From Postechiella marina (GTDB lineage: Bacteria > Bacteroidota > Bacteroidia > Flavobacteriales > Flavobacteriaceae), in the NCBI RefSeq assembly GCF_039538365.1, contig NZ_BAABCA010000001.1:864294-928293 (forward strand): a stretch of DNA of 64,000 nucleotides, written 5' to 3'. Each line of letters begins with the position of its first letter. Within the stretch, counting starts at the first letter, position 1. The position numbers and the translations under genes were made by a program. A model generated the notes under the pieces. It worked only from the letters and a program-made list of their open reading frames with translations. It made no database searches and had not been told where the DNA came from. Of this stretch, positions 36,409 through 46,800 are shown piece by piece.

Positions 36409-37373
36409 AAATTTTAAAATCACATATTATATGTATCGTATTTGTTTTTGCTTGTTTTAGTGTTTTTTCACAAACTAGTGAATTAAAAGGGTATACGATA
36501 GAAAATGATACTGTAGTATTTAGATTTGATGTTAGAGATTACTCTAAATTTACAAAAGAGCATACGGGACAATTACTTGAATTTGGAGATTTTAACATAG
36601 AAAGTGTTGTGGTAGCAGGAGATTTTAATCTTTGGTCTAGAGATCATTGGAAGATGAATAAAGTTAATAAATACATTTACGAACTTAAGAAAAACATACA
36701 CGATTTTACAGACGAATTTTCTTGGGATTTTAAATATGTAATTAATAATTCTTATTGGGCAGAACCATCAAAATACGACCCTAATATTTCAAGAGCTATA
36801 AAAAATGGTAGAAAGCTAAGAGGCATTTATAATTTAAAAATGTATACCGCTTACCCTTATAAAAATGGAAATGCAAGCTTTAAATTAAAAGGTTATAAAA
36901 GTGCTAAAAAAGTAATTTTAGCAGGCTCTTTTAATAAGTGGCACGAGCATCTTTTTAAAATGAATAAAACAGAAAATGGATGGGAACTAACGCTGCAAAT
37001 GAAACCAGATATATATCAATATAGATTTATTGTTGATGGTAATTGGATAGAAGACCCTAATAATACTAACAGAACACCAAATGAATTTAATGAATACAAT
37101 TCTGTAATAGATATTCAAGAATATACAACCTTTACTTTAGTAGGTTACCCAAAAGCTAAAAAAGTTATTTTAGCAGGTAGTTTTAATAATTGGAATGAGG
37201 ATGCTCTTAAAATGAATAAAACAAATAAAGGTTGGACTTGTTCTTTACCGCTTTCTGGAGGAAAACATCACTATAAATTTATTGTAGACGGAAAATGGAT
37301 AACAGATCCAGAAAACCCTTTAAGAGAGTATGATGGCGATGGACATATTAATTCTGTTTATATGCTAAAATAA
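36405..37373 (+). CDS. Secreted protein with three CBM48/AMPK-glycogen-binding-like domains
   Basis: 322 residues with a signal peptide (IVFVFACFSVFSQ). Three related beta-sandwiches follow: VVVAGDFNLWSRDHWKM (about 65-145), KKVILAGSFNKWHEHLFKM (about 165-240) and KKVILAGSFNNWNEDALKM (about 250-322). Each ends in a YRFIVDGNW-like strand. This is the glycogen/starch-binding E-set fold (CBM48). No catalytic domain is attached. The first repeat is the most divergent. The 4-nt overlap with the protease gene indicates a shared function, perhaps at the cell surface. Confidence 0.85.
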   Translation: MKILKSHIICIVFVFACFSVFSQTSELKGYTIENDTVVFRFDVRDYSKFTKEHTGQLLEFGDFNIESVVVAGDFNLWSRDHWKMNKVNKYIYELKKNIHDFTDEFSWDFKYVINNSYWAEPSKYDPNISRAIKNGRKLRGIYNLKMYTAYPYKNGNASFKLKGYKSAKKVILAGSFNKWHEHLFKMNKTENGWELTLQMKPDIYQYRFIVDGNWIEDPNNTNRTPNEFNEYNSVIDIQEYTTFTLVGYPKAKKVILAGSFNNWNEDALKMNKTNKGWTCSLPLSGGKHHYKFIVDGKWITDPENPLREYDGDGHINSVYMLK

Positions 37374-37784
37374 TATATACAATTAACGCCTCAACCATCT
37401 ATCTCATCGATTTTAGTTATTTTCTTGTTGTTTAGATTTCAGTCCTCCTTTCTTAATTCTTTTGGTACTTAAGCCATGTATAAAATTATTTTCTTTTAAA
37501 ATAGCTTCAAAATTTTATAATCGTAATTATATGCATATTTATAGCTTTTCTAACTTTTATAAAAAGCTTGTTGTTCTTTTTAACTTTAGTTTATAACAAC
37601 ATTTACATCAAATAAAAACCCTAGCCATTTTTATAAATGTTTAATGTCAGTGCTTCTAGGTGTTAGCGCTCTTTAACATTTTGTATATCTGCTTACGCTT
37701 TAATAATATAAAAGCGTAAACAGATAATATCATTTAAAATAAATGTAAATTTCTAATGCTATTTATATGCTAAAACACAATGTA
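37374..37784. other. Intergenic stretch between converging genes
   Basis: 411 bp without a credible ORF. It holds the strong inverted repeat at 37686-37726. Otherwise AT-rich and unassigned. Confidence 0.5.
37686..37726. terminator. Long hairpin beyond uvrD, possible terminator
   Basis: TATCTGCTTACGCTTT (37686-37701) pairs with AAAGCGTAAACAGATA (37711-37726), 15 of 16 positions, 9-nt loop. No T run follows on either strand, so it may be a Rho-type or processing structure instead. Confidence 0.5.
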
Positions 37785-40142
37785 TTAGCCTATAACCTCT
37801 AACTTAGCAAAACGCAGTAACAACTTTTTAGTACCACCATGCTGAAACTTAATTTCTGCTTTTGTATCTGCGCCTGCACCTTCTATTTTTAAAACTTCGC
37901 CAGTACCAAATCTTAAATGTTTTACTTTATTTCCTGCTACCAGTTTATTATCAAACAAATTGGTATTACCTCCTGTTTTTGCAACTGGTTTTAAGTTTTT
38001 GGGCGTAGTAACCTTAAACTTTTCTGGTTCTTTTTTAGATTTAAAATCCTTTTTTAAAACAGCTTGTTTGGCAGGTTTAAATCTTATTTTATTAGGCGAT
38101 GCTTTTTTACTTGTTGCAGAAGGAGTGTCTCCAAAAATATCGGCACTAAGCATGGGGTTAAAACGTAACTCTTCTTTTGGTGTTGTTATTTCTAAATACT
38201 GCTCGTCTATTTCCGAAATAAAACGACTTGGCTCTGAGTCTACCAACTTACCCCAACGGTAACGCGATAAAGCGTAAGTTAAATAGGCTTGTTTTTCTGC
38301 TCTTGTTACTGCAACATAAAAAAGACGACGTTCTTCCTCCAATTCTGCTCGTGTATTACCACTCATAGCACTAGGAAACAAATCTTCTTCTAAACCAACA
38401 ATAAAAACATTAGAGAACTCTAACCCTTTTGCAAGGTGAATAGTCATTAACGCCACATGATCTGGATCGCCTTTATCTGCATCTGCATCTGTTGCTAAAG
38501 CAACATCTTCTAGAAATTCTGCTAAAGACCCTGTAGTATCGGCAATTTCTTTTTGTCCTTCAACAAAATCTTTCATACCGTTAATAAGCTCTTCAATATT
38601 TTCCATTCTGGCAACACCTTCTGGTGTACCATCTTTATTAAACTCTTTAATAATTCCGGTAGTTCGTGTTACATGTTCTGCTAACTCAAAAACATCTGCA
38701 GTTTGGTTAAGTACTTGAAAACTCTCTATTAATGTTACAAAGTCTTGCAGTTTCTTTTTAGTACCAGAATTAACTTTAACATTGGTTTTGTCAATGTTTT
38801 TCATAACCTCGAACATAGTACGGTTATAACCGTTTGCAGATACTATAAGTTTATCTACTGTGGTTTGACCAATGCCTCTAGGCGGAAAATTAATAACACG
38901 TTTTAAAGCTTCCTCGTCTGCAGGATTTATAATTAACCTTAAATAAGATATAACATCCTTAATTTCTTTTCGTTGATAAAAAGATGTTCCTCCATAAATT
39001 CTATACGGTATATCGCGTTTACGCAAGGCATCCTCTATAGAACGCGATTGTGCATTTGTTCTATACAAAATGGCAAAATCACTATTATGAAGTTGATTAT
39101 TCATCTTTTCTTCAAAAATAGTACTTGCAACAAACCGCCCTTCGTCTCCATCAGTTAACGATCGGTTTACTTTTATTTTTGCACCCTCATCATTCGCGGT
39201 CCATACCACTTTATCAAGTTTAGTTTGGTTTTTGTCTATAATAGAATTGGCTGCATTTACAATGTTTTTTGTCGATCGGTAGTTTTGCTCTAACCTAAAC
39301 ACTTTTACATCGTCATAATCTTTCTGGAAATTTAAAATGTTATTAATATTTGCTCCTCGAAAAGCATAAATACTCTGTGCATCATCCCCTACCACACAAA
39401 TATTCTGAAACTTATCTGACAATGCTCTTACTATTAAATATTGCGAATGGTTTGTATCCTGGTACTCATCTACCAAAATGTATTTAAAACGGTTTTGGTA
39501 TTTCATTAAAACCTCTGGAAATCGCGTTAACAACTCATTGGTTTTTAATAGCAAATCATCAAAATCCATAGCGCCAGCTTTAAAACAGCGCTCTACATAA
39601 GCTTTGTAAATATCTCCCATTCTAGGGCGTCTTGCCATAGTATCTGCTTCTTTTAATTCTGGATTTTGAAAGTAAGCGCGAACCGTAATTAAACTGTTTT
39701 TGTAAGACGATATTCTGCCTAACACCTGTTTGTATTTATAAATATCTTTATCAAGATTCATTTCTTTAATAATAGACGCTATTAAACGCCCAGAATCTTG
39801 AGAATCGTAAATAGTAAAATTGCTTGGGTATCCTAATTTATCGGCTTCAATACGCAATATTTTAGCAAAAACCGAGTGAAATGTTCCCATCCATAAGTTT
39901 TTAGATTCGCTAGAGCCTACTATGGTAGAAATACGTTCTTTCATCTCTTTTGCTGCCTTATTTGTAAAGGTTAAAGACAAAATATTAAACGGATCTATGC
40001 CCTTATGCATCAAATACGCAATACGATATGTTAATACTCGTGTTTTACCAGAACCCGCGCCTGCAATAATAATCATAGGGCCTCCAATTTGTATCGTTGG
40101 CTCTAACTGTGCTTCATTTAACTGACTTAAATACTTTTCCAA
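37785..40142 (-). CDS. UvrD/PcrA-type ATP-dependent DNA helicase
   Basis: A 785-residue SF1A 3'-5' helicase. AGAGSGKTRVLTYRIAYLM (Walker A), ILVDEYQDTNHSQY (motif II), VGDDAQSIYAFRGA (motif III), LEQNYRST (IV) and MTIHLAKGLEFSNVFIVGLEE (motif V) occur in order. LFYVAVTRAEKQAYL is motif VI. A C-terminal linker ends in a Tudor-like end (VKHLRFGTGEVLKIEG) typical of PcrA. It acts in nucleotide excision and mismatch repair and clears stalled forks. pcrA versus uvrD naming is a matter of convention. Confidence 0.96.
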   Translation of the reverse strand: MEKYLSQLNEAQLEPTIQIGGPMIIIAGAGSGKTRVLTYRIAYLMHKGIDPFNILSLTFTNKAAKEMKERISTIVGSSESKNLWMGTFHSVFAKILRIEADKLGYPSNFTIYDSQDSGRLIASIIKEMNLDKDIYKYKQVLGRISSYKNSLITVRAYFQNPELKEADTMARRPRMGDIYKAYVERCFKAGAMDFDDLLLKTNELLTRFPEVLMKYQNRFKYILVDEYQDTNHSQYLIVRALSDKFQNICVVGDDAQSIYAFRGANINNILNFQKDYDDVKVFRLEQNYRSTKNIVNAANSIIDKNQTKLDKVVWTANDEGAKIKVNRSLTDGDEGRFVASTIFEEKMNNQLHNSDFAILYRTNAQSRSIEDALRKRDIPYRIYGGTSFYQRKEIKDVISYLRLIINPADEEALKRVINFPPRGIGQTTVDKLIVSANGYNRTMFEVMKNIDKTNVKVNSGTKKKLQDFVTLIESFQVLNQTADVFELAEHVTRTTGIIKEFNKDGTPEGVARMENIEELINGMKDFVEGQKEIADTTGSLAEFLEDVALATDADADKGDPDHVALMTIHLAKGLEFSNVFIVGLEEDLFPSAMSGNTRAELEEERRLFYVAVTRAEKQAYLTYALSRYRWGKLVDSEPSRFISEIDEQYLEITTPKEELRFNPMLSADIFGDTPSATSKKASPNKIRFKPAKQAVLKKDFKSKKEPEKFKVTTPKNLKPVAKTGGNTNLFDNKLVAGNKVKHLRFGTGEVLKIEGAGADTKAEIKFQHGGTKKLLLRFAKLEVIG

Positions 40143-40332
40143 TCTGCATGTAAATTTAAAGATGTGAAATTAACCATTGTTACGCTTTTATTAAGGTAGA
40201 ATTGTTAAAAATTATAAACAATTAAACTTAATTACTGCTTAATTAAAATTTAAATATCTTTAGACTGAAAATAAATTATAAATTTTATGAAATAATTCAC
40301 TTTTTTTATAGAAAAAAGACCGTTACAGAAAT

Positions 40333-40340
40333 TACCTTTG
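40333..40340 (+). promoter_or_regulatory. -7 box upstream of the glutamate-synthase-like gene
   Basis: TACCTTTG matches TAnnTTTG and overlaps a possible TTG start at 40338, which argues that translation starts at the ATG at 40362. Confidence 0.5.
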
Positions 40341-40361
40341 ATCTTTTTTAAAACAATTTAC

Positions 40362-41918
40362 ATGGATATAGTTTTAGATTTTCTTTCGAGCATCTCTTGG
40401 TGGATGTGGGTTTTAATTCTTTTAATAGCAGTTGCTATTAGAGATGTTTTTTTTAATAAAAGACACACTATTAGTCATAACTTTCCTATTGTTGGCCACT
40501 TACGCTATTGGCTAGAAAGTATTGGCCCAGAAATGAGGCAGTATTTTGTAGCGAATAATAGAGAAGAATTACCTTTTAACCGTATAGAACGTGGTTGGAT
40601 TTACGCTTCGGCAAAAAAAGAAAACAACTACGAAGGTTTTGGTACAGATAGAGATATTAACGAACACGGACATATTTTTATTAACAATGCCATGATGCCT
40701 TATAAGGTAGACAAAAACCATCCGCACGATATCGATAAAACCTTTTTACCATGCGCTAAAGTTATGGGCGTGCATAATAAAAGAAAAAGACCTTACAGAC
40801 CTGCATCTGTTATAAACGTATCGGCTATGAGTTTTGGTTCTTTATCTGCAAAGGCCATAGAATCTTTAAATAAAGGCGTGAAAATAGCAGATGCTTACCA
40901 TGTTACAGGCGAAGGTGGTTTGTCGCCTTACCATAGTAATGGTGGCGATGTTGTATTCCATTTTGGTACAGGTTATTTTGGTGTACGCGCCGAAGATGGA
41001 GGTTTTTCTATGGAAAAAATGATAAAACTAGTAGAAACTAATCCATTTATTCGCGCCATAGAAATTAAACTATCTCAAGGTGCTAAACCAGGAAAAGGAG
41101 GTGTTTTACCAGGTGCAAAAATAACTAAAGAAATAGCAGAAATTAGAGGCGTAGAAATAGGCAAAGATGTGCTTTCGCCTCCAAACCATAAAGCGTTTTC
41201 TAACGTTCCAGAAATGGTAGAGTTTATAGAAAAAATTGCAGATGCTACAGGCTTACCTGTAGGTATAAAAGCAGCCATTGGTAAACTAGAGCAATGGGAA
41301 GAATTAGCTAACTTAATGGCCAAAACAGGAAAAGGACCAGATTTTATTACTGTAGACGGTGGCGAAGGCGGTACAGGTGCAGCGCCTCCAAGTTTTGCAG
41401 ACCACGTATCTTTACCATGGGTATATGGGTTTAGCGACTTATACAAACTTTTTCAAAGTAAAGGTTTAAGCGAGCGTATTGTTTTTATAGGCAGCGGTAA
41501 ATTAGGCTTTCCCGCCAAAGCAGCTATGGCATTTGCTATGGGTGCAGACTGTATTAATGTAGCTCGAGAAGCCATGATGAGTATTGGCTGTATACAAGCC
41601 CAAGTTTGCCACACAAACCGCTGCCCTGCAGGTATAGCAACGCAAAGCAAATGGTTGCAAAACGGTGTAGATCCTACTTTAAAATCTGAACGATTAGCGC
41701 AATACTTTAAAACATTTAGAAAAGAATTTGTAGAAATTACACATGCTGCAGGACACGAGCACCCGTGTCAATTTAACATGAAAGACATCGAAATTAATGT
41801 AGAAAACCGCAGCAAGTCGTCAGAATTAAATAACACCTTTAAATACGAGAAAACAGAAGTCCCTTTTTCTGGTATGCAACATTTAAAAGATTGCATGCAT
41901 TTAGGCGGTTGCAAATAA
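40362..41918 (+). CDS. FMN-binding glutamate synthase family protein
   Basis: 518 residues from the ATG at 40362; a TTG eight codons upstream overlaps the promoter and is rejected. One membrane helix (SSISWWMWVLILLIAVAIRDV) precedes an FMN-barrel domain resembling the synthase domain of GltB. The domain has SAMSFGSLSAKAIESLN, GEGGLSPYH, LSQGAKPGKGGVLPGAKI, VDGGEGGTGAAP and QVCHTNRCPAGIATQ (iron-sulfur Cys region). There is no glutaminase domain and no GltD beside it, so it is an orphan flavoprotein whose reaction is uncertain. Confidence 0.92.
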   Translation: MDIVLDFLSSISWWMWVLILLIAVAIRDVFFNKRHTISHNFPIVGHLRYWLESIGPEMRQYFVANNREELPFNRIERGWIYASAKKENNYEGFGTDRDINEHGHIFINNAMMPYKVDKNHPHDIDKTFLPCAKVMGVHNKRKRPYRPASVINVSAMSFGSLSAKAIESLNKGVKIADAYHVTGEGGLSPYHSNGGDVVFHFGTGYFGVRAEDGGFSMEKMIKLVETNPFIRAIEIKLSQGAKPGKGGVLPGAKITKEIAEIRGVEIGKDVLSPPNHKAFSNVPEMVEFIEKIADATGLPVGIKAAIGKLEQWEELANLMAKTGKGPDFITVDGGEGGTGAAPPSFADHVSLPWVYGFSDLYKLFQSKGLSERIVFIGSGKLGFPAKAAMAFAMGADCINVAREAMMSIGCIQAQVCHTNRCPAGIATQSKWLQNGVDPTLKSERLAQYFKTFRKEFVEITHAAGHEHPCQFNMKDIEINVENRSKSSELNNTFKYEKTEVPFSGMQHLKDCMHLGGCK

Positions 41919-41951
41919 TAAAAACAAAACTTTTAGTTATTAAATATATTT

Positions 41952-42040
41952 GGGGCGTAACCCTATCGGGTCGGGCTATACATTGCAAGTCCTCGGTCAT
42001 ACTTCCCTGTGGGCTATTCATTACTATCCCTTACGCGGTA
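41952..42040. repeat. Palindromic, GC-rich intergenic repeat of flavobacterial type
   Basis: This stretch of about 90 bp stands out by its higher GC content. Its ends are complementary (GGCGTAA near 41954 and TTACGC near 42031). Inside it folds ACCC-TATC-GGGT (41960-41971). It resembles from memory a family of hyper-abundant palindromic intergenic repeats in flavobacteria (motifs GGGTCGGGC and CCCTTACGC). No second copy was seen in the window. Confidence 0.6.
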
Positions 42041-42154
42041 TTTCGCAGCAATATTGTTTAACTATTAATAGCTAGTATTTATGCCAAAGTTATTTTTACA
42101 TAACCATACATCTAAAGGCAGATATTTTATTTGTAAGATAAAATCAAACCCACT

Positions 42155-42703
42155 ATGTTTGTAAAAAAACAACTATTATTTATGGATGCTAGCAGATTTG
42201 TTGACTTATTATTCTTTTTAATACCGTCTCTATTAACCGGACTTATTGCTTATTACTTTTTTAAAGAGCATACAAGAAACGAAGATGGACGCAGACGTTT
42301 TTTATTAAAAAAAGATTTGCAAGTTAACACCATGCCAATGCGCCTACAAGCTTACGAACGTATGGCTCTGTTTTTAGAACGTATTACACCATCCAAATTA
42401 TTAGTAAGAGTACCACCAATGTCTACAAATAAAAACGATTACGAAGCATTACTTATAAAAAGCATAGAGCAAGAATTCGAACATAATTTATCGCAACAAA
42501 TTTATGTAACAGATAAATGCTGGAGCATTATCTCTACAGCAAAAATAACCACTATTCAGTTAGTAAGAAAAGCTTGTTTATCAGAAAAAACAGATTCTGC
42601 CAATAAGTTAAGAGAAGTATTAATTACAGAAATGATGGAGCGTACAGCACCAAGCGATACTGCTCTAGCATATATAAAAGAAGAAGTATCTCAAATGTGG
42701 TAA
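42155..42703 (+). CDS. Conserved membrane-anchored protein, unknown function
   Basis: 182 residues. One N-terminal membrane helix (VDLLFFLIPSLLTGLIAYYFF) is followed by a charged, helical cytoplasmic part with NEDGRRRFLLKKDL, MRLQAYERMALFLERITPS and an ending TALAYIKEEVSQMW. The pattern is known from uncharacterised Bacteroidota proteins; I have no function to offer. An internal ATG at 42182 (MDASRF) is an alternative start. It converges on the patatin gene with no gap. Confidence 0.75.
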   Translation: MFVKKQLLFMDASRFVDLLFFLIPSLLTGLIAYYFFKEHTRNEDGRRRFLLKKDLQVNTMPMRLQAYERMALFLERITPSKLLVRVPPMSTNKNDYEALLIKSIEQEFEHNLSQQIYVTDKCWSIISTAKITTIQLVRKACLSEKTDSANKLREVLITEMMERTAPSDTALAYIKEEVSQMW

Positions 42704-43618
42704 TTATTTATCTATGCGTAACTCGTTCGAGTCCGCTTCCATAAATTTACGCTCAGCATAATTATAGCCTTGCTCCCACCAAGAAAGCATGAGTTTTTTA
42801 TTAAAAATAAGGGAGTTTTCTGTAAGTTTAGAAGGTGTATAATACAAATTAAGCTTAACATCTCTATTAATAGCAGCAAGTTTACCTATTGTAATATCGC
42901 TTCGCTCTACTTGGTCTAACAAATGGCCAAATAAGTTAAGCATTAAAGAAAACGGATTTTTTCCCAGCACCTTATTATACTGCATGTTTTCAGACTCTAA
43001 AATAATAGCGTCTATCTCTGTCGCACCTCTTAAAATAGCTTCTCTAATAGGAACAACACAACCAAAAGCACCATCTGCATATTCAAAACCATCAACTTTT
43101 GCCAAAGACATAAACGGAATATAGTTACAAGAAATCCAAATCCAATTACAAAACTCATCATAAGAGAAATCTTTAATAGACTTATACTCCACTCTATTTT
43201 TAGACAAATTAGAAACCGTAACAATAACGTCTTCTTTGGTAGTTCGTATCAAATTAAACTCAGCCTCAGTAAAATGTTTTCTTAAATAACGCTTTAAAGC
43301 TTTACTTTCTCCAAACGTTCTTTTACTTTTTATAAACTGAATAAGTGTATTAAAATAATTAATGGTAACATACTCTCTATTATCCTTTTTACGTAATACA
43401 AAAGGGTTAATACTAAAAATATTACTCTGTTTTACATTAGTAAAAACACCATGTAATTTATCTATTTTACCCAAAGCTAAATGTGGCACAAGCAAACTAC
43501 CTGTTGATGTGCCAAGGTACATATCGTAATCTCGTTTTTTTTCCTGAATTAAATATTGCGCTACGCCACCTGCATACGCTCCTTTGCTACCTCCTCCAGA
43601 AATTACTAATGCTTTCAT
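42704..43618 (-). CDS. Patatin-like phospholipase
   Basis: A 304-residue alpha/beta protein. SGGGSKGAYAGG (7-18) is the glycine-rich oxyanion loop. GTSTGS carries the nucleophile Ser38 (GxSxG), and YADGAFG supplies the Asp of the Ser-Asp dyad. No signal peptide, so it is probably cytoplasmic. Patatin family enzymes act on lipid acyl esters. It has no obvious neighbour on this strand. Confidence 0.93.
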   Translation of the reverse strand: MKALVISGGGSKGAYAGGVAQYLIQEKKRDYDMYLGTSTGSLLVPHLALGKIDKLHGVFTNVKQSNIFSINPFVLRKKDNREYVTINYFNTLIQFIKSKRTFGESKALKRYLRKHFTEAEFNLIRTTKEDVIVTVSNLSKNRVEYKSIKDFSYDEFCNWIWISCNYIPFMSLAKVDGFEYADGAFGCVVPIREAILRGATEIDAIILESENMQYNKVLGKNPFSLMLNLFGHLLDQVERSDITIGKLAAINRDVKLNLYYTPSKLTENSLIFNKKLMLSWWEQGYNYAERKFMEADSNELRIDK

Positions 43619-43828
43619 TTATTTTTCTTAATGCGTAAATATACTAAGAAGCATTACAAAAATTTAAATCCATTTTAAAATATTTTAAGTCCAATACCAT
43701 AAATAATACACTAAAACAACTTATAATTAAGCATTTTTATATAAAAAGTAAGAATATGTGTCTTTTAATAATAGTTACATAAAAAAGAATAATTATTTTA
43801 GTTGCAGCTATTAACATAATTATTACAC

Positions 43829-46800
43829 ATGAAGAAAAATTATTTCTTTACGGTCTTGTTGTTTTCTATAATCAGCTTATCAATTTTTGCATTAAATAAA
43901 ATTGACACCACCAAAAGCCTTAAAACAAGAGTAATACACCTTGCTCTTAAAACCAAAGATAATTCAGCTATATTTTTACCGCCAACTGCTAATATTTCTG
44001 GCTCGACTAATGTGTGTAGAAACGATCCTGCTCCCCGAGTTACTTTTACAGGCTCTAACGGAAACGCCCCTTACACCTTTACATACACTATTAACGGAGG
44101 AACTCCAAACACCACAACCAGCACTTTCGTTCCAGTAAGTACAAGTGTTGCTGGCACATTTGTATACGAACTTATCTCTGTAGAAGACGCTAACAATGAC
44201 GTTACTACATTTACTAATAGACGAGTAACCATAACGGTTGGTGAACCGGTAGTAGATTTCTCTTTTGATAACGATGGTGTTTGCGCTGGTACTAATGTAA
44301 ACTTTACATCTACAGTAACAGGCAACGCACCTTTTACTTATAATTGGAGTTTTGGTGATGGCGGATCTTCTGCAAGAGAAAACCCTACGCACAGATTTAA
44401 TTTATTAGGTTGTAATATGCAAACTGCTAATGTAACTTTAACAGTAACCGATGCTAATGGTTGCACCAATGTTGTAACAAAGCCAGTTAACGTACAGCAA
44501 AAGCCAAGATTAGAATTTCAAGATGTTGATAATAGGTTCGATCCTTTTAATAATTGTGGAAACAATACTACAGACCCTTCATACACCATAAATGTGGATA
44601 TAGAAAACGTATCATCTTGTATAACTTCTTACGATGTAGATTGGGGAGATGGTAGCAGCATAGAAACCAATGTAACATTTCCTGCTACACATACATACAC
44701 ACAGTTGGGTTCTTTTAATATGGATATTACTGGTAGAGGTACTAATTGCGATAATACAGTTACCTATTTAATTAAAAACTCTAGTAACCCTACAGGTTCT
44801 ATTGTTAACCCAGGAAATACCGTTAATTTATGTACGCCAGTTAACCCTATTGAATTCGCTATAGGTTCTTGGGCTACCAACCCGCCAGACACTAATTATT
44901 CTATTGATTACGGAGATGGCAATACCGAGAACTATACACAAACTCAATTAGAAGCTTCTACTTATTTTGATTCTGCAAATCCTGCAGCTTCTCAAAATTA
45001 CCCCATACCACATACCTATACCGAGTCTAGTTGCCCAAATAGTTACACTGTAATTTTAGCTATTACGACATCTTGCGGACAAACAAATTTAACTGCTGGA
45101 CCCATTATAATTTTAAGAAAACCAGAAGTTAGCTTTGAAGATCCACCTACAAGTTGTGTTAATACACCTGTAAGTTTTAATAACACATCTTTGGATGGTT
45201 ACAGCAATAATTGTAGTGTTAACGATGGTTATTATTGGGATTTTGGAGACGGTAACACATCTACCACAAGAAATCCTTCTCACACATATACTTCTGCAGG
45301 AACCTATACCGTATCTTTATATGCAGAAAACTCTTGCGGTGTTACCAATACCGTTAGCAAAACCATTTGTATAGAACCACAATTAACAGCAGCTTTTACT
45401 GTAGATGCCAATAATGGTTGTTCTCCTTTAGCAGTGCAAACTACAAACGCTACCGATTTAAGCTTAAGTTGTGGCACAGAAACTTACCTTTGGGAGGTTA
45501 CCTATACTTCTGAGTTTTGTGGTACAGTTCCTGGACAATGGAATTTTACTGGAAGCACAGACCAAACATCTGCATCGCCATCAATAAACTTTATAACAGC
45601 AGGAAGTTATGAACTACAATTAACTACCACCAACTCTTGCGGTACAAGTATTGCTACCCAAACCATTGAAGTAAAACAACCTCCAACAGCAACTATAGAT
45701 GCTATTCCAGATTTTTGTGGCACTGCTTCTATTACACCTGTAGCTACCATAAATAGTTGTGCACCAGCTTCTGAAACCATAACATATAGTTGGACATTTC
45801 CTGGAGGTACACCTGCGACAGCAAGCACATTAGATCCGGGCACTATTACTTACGCGTCACCTGGAGACTACCAAATATCTTTTAGTATTACCAATAATTG
45901 CGGTACAATAACAGATACAGAAGACTTTAGTGTAAACCCAATTCCGTCTGTTACTAACACTAATTTAAGTCAAACTATATGTTCTGGCACAGACACTGCC
46001 ACAGTAAACTTAACATCGAATATTGCTAATACTTCTTTTTCTTGGACTACAAATGCACCATCAGGAATTACTGGACATACAAGCTCTGGAACTACAAATG
46101 TTATACCTGCCCAAACTATTTTTAATTCTAACACAACATCTGAAGATGTTATCTACACCATTACACCATCTGTTGGAGGTTGCGCAGGCTCTTCTGTATC
46201 TTTAATTATCACTGTAGATCCTGCACCTGCATTTACGAGTCAGCCACAACCAGAAACCATTTGCTTAAACGGACCAGTAAATACGCTTTCGGTTGCTGTA
46301 AATGGTCCTGGTACATCATCATACCAATGGTATAGCAATACCTCAAATAGCTCTACTGGCGGAACCGCTATTGCAAGTGAAACAAATGCCACTTATACAC
46401 CTCCAAATAATAATGTTGGTATTATGTATTATTATAATGTTGTATCGTTTACATCTGGTGCTGGTTGTAACGAAATAACATCAAACGTAGCGCAAATTGA
46501 GGTTGTTAATGGTATTCAAATAGACACCCAACCTATAAATACTCAAAGTATATGTAATGGTGGTAATATTACATCTCCTTTAACTGTAATGCATTCTGGA
46601 GGTACAGGCTCTGTGACATATCAATGGTACACTAATACTACAAACTCTAACACAGGAGGCTCTATTATATCAGGCGCCACAGGAGTAGATTATACACCGC
46701 CTATGTTTTCAACATCTGGCAATTTTTATTATTATGTTACAATTTCTCTAACAGGAAGCGGTTGTAGCGCTGTTACAAGTAATGTTGCTCAAGTTGTTGT

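Noticed and set aside
41839..42021. Minus-strand 60-residue ORF across the palindromic repeat
   Set aside because: It spans the end of a real gene and the repeat; no protein-like features.
43941..44392. Overlapping plus- and minus-frame ORFs at the start of the adhesin gene
   Set aside because: They are shadows caused by the repetitive Thr/Asn-rich coding sequence.
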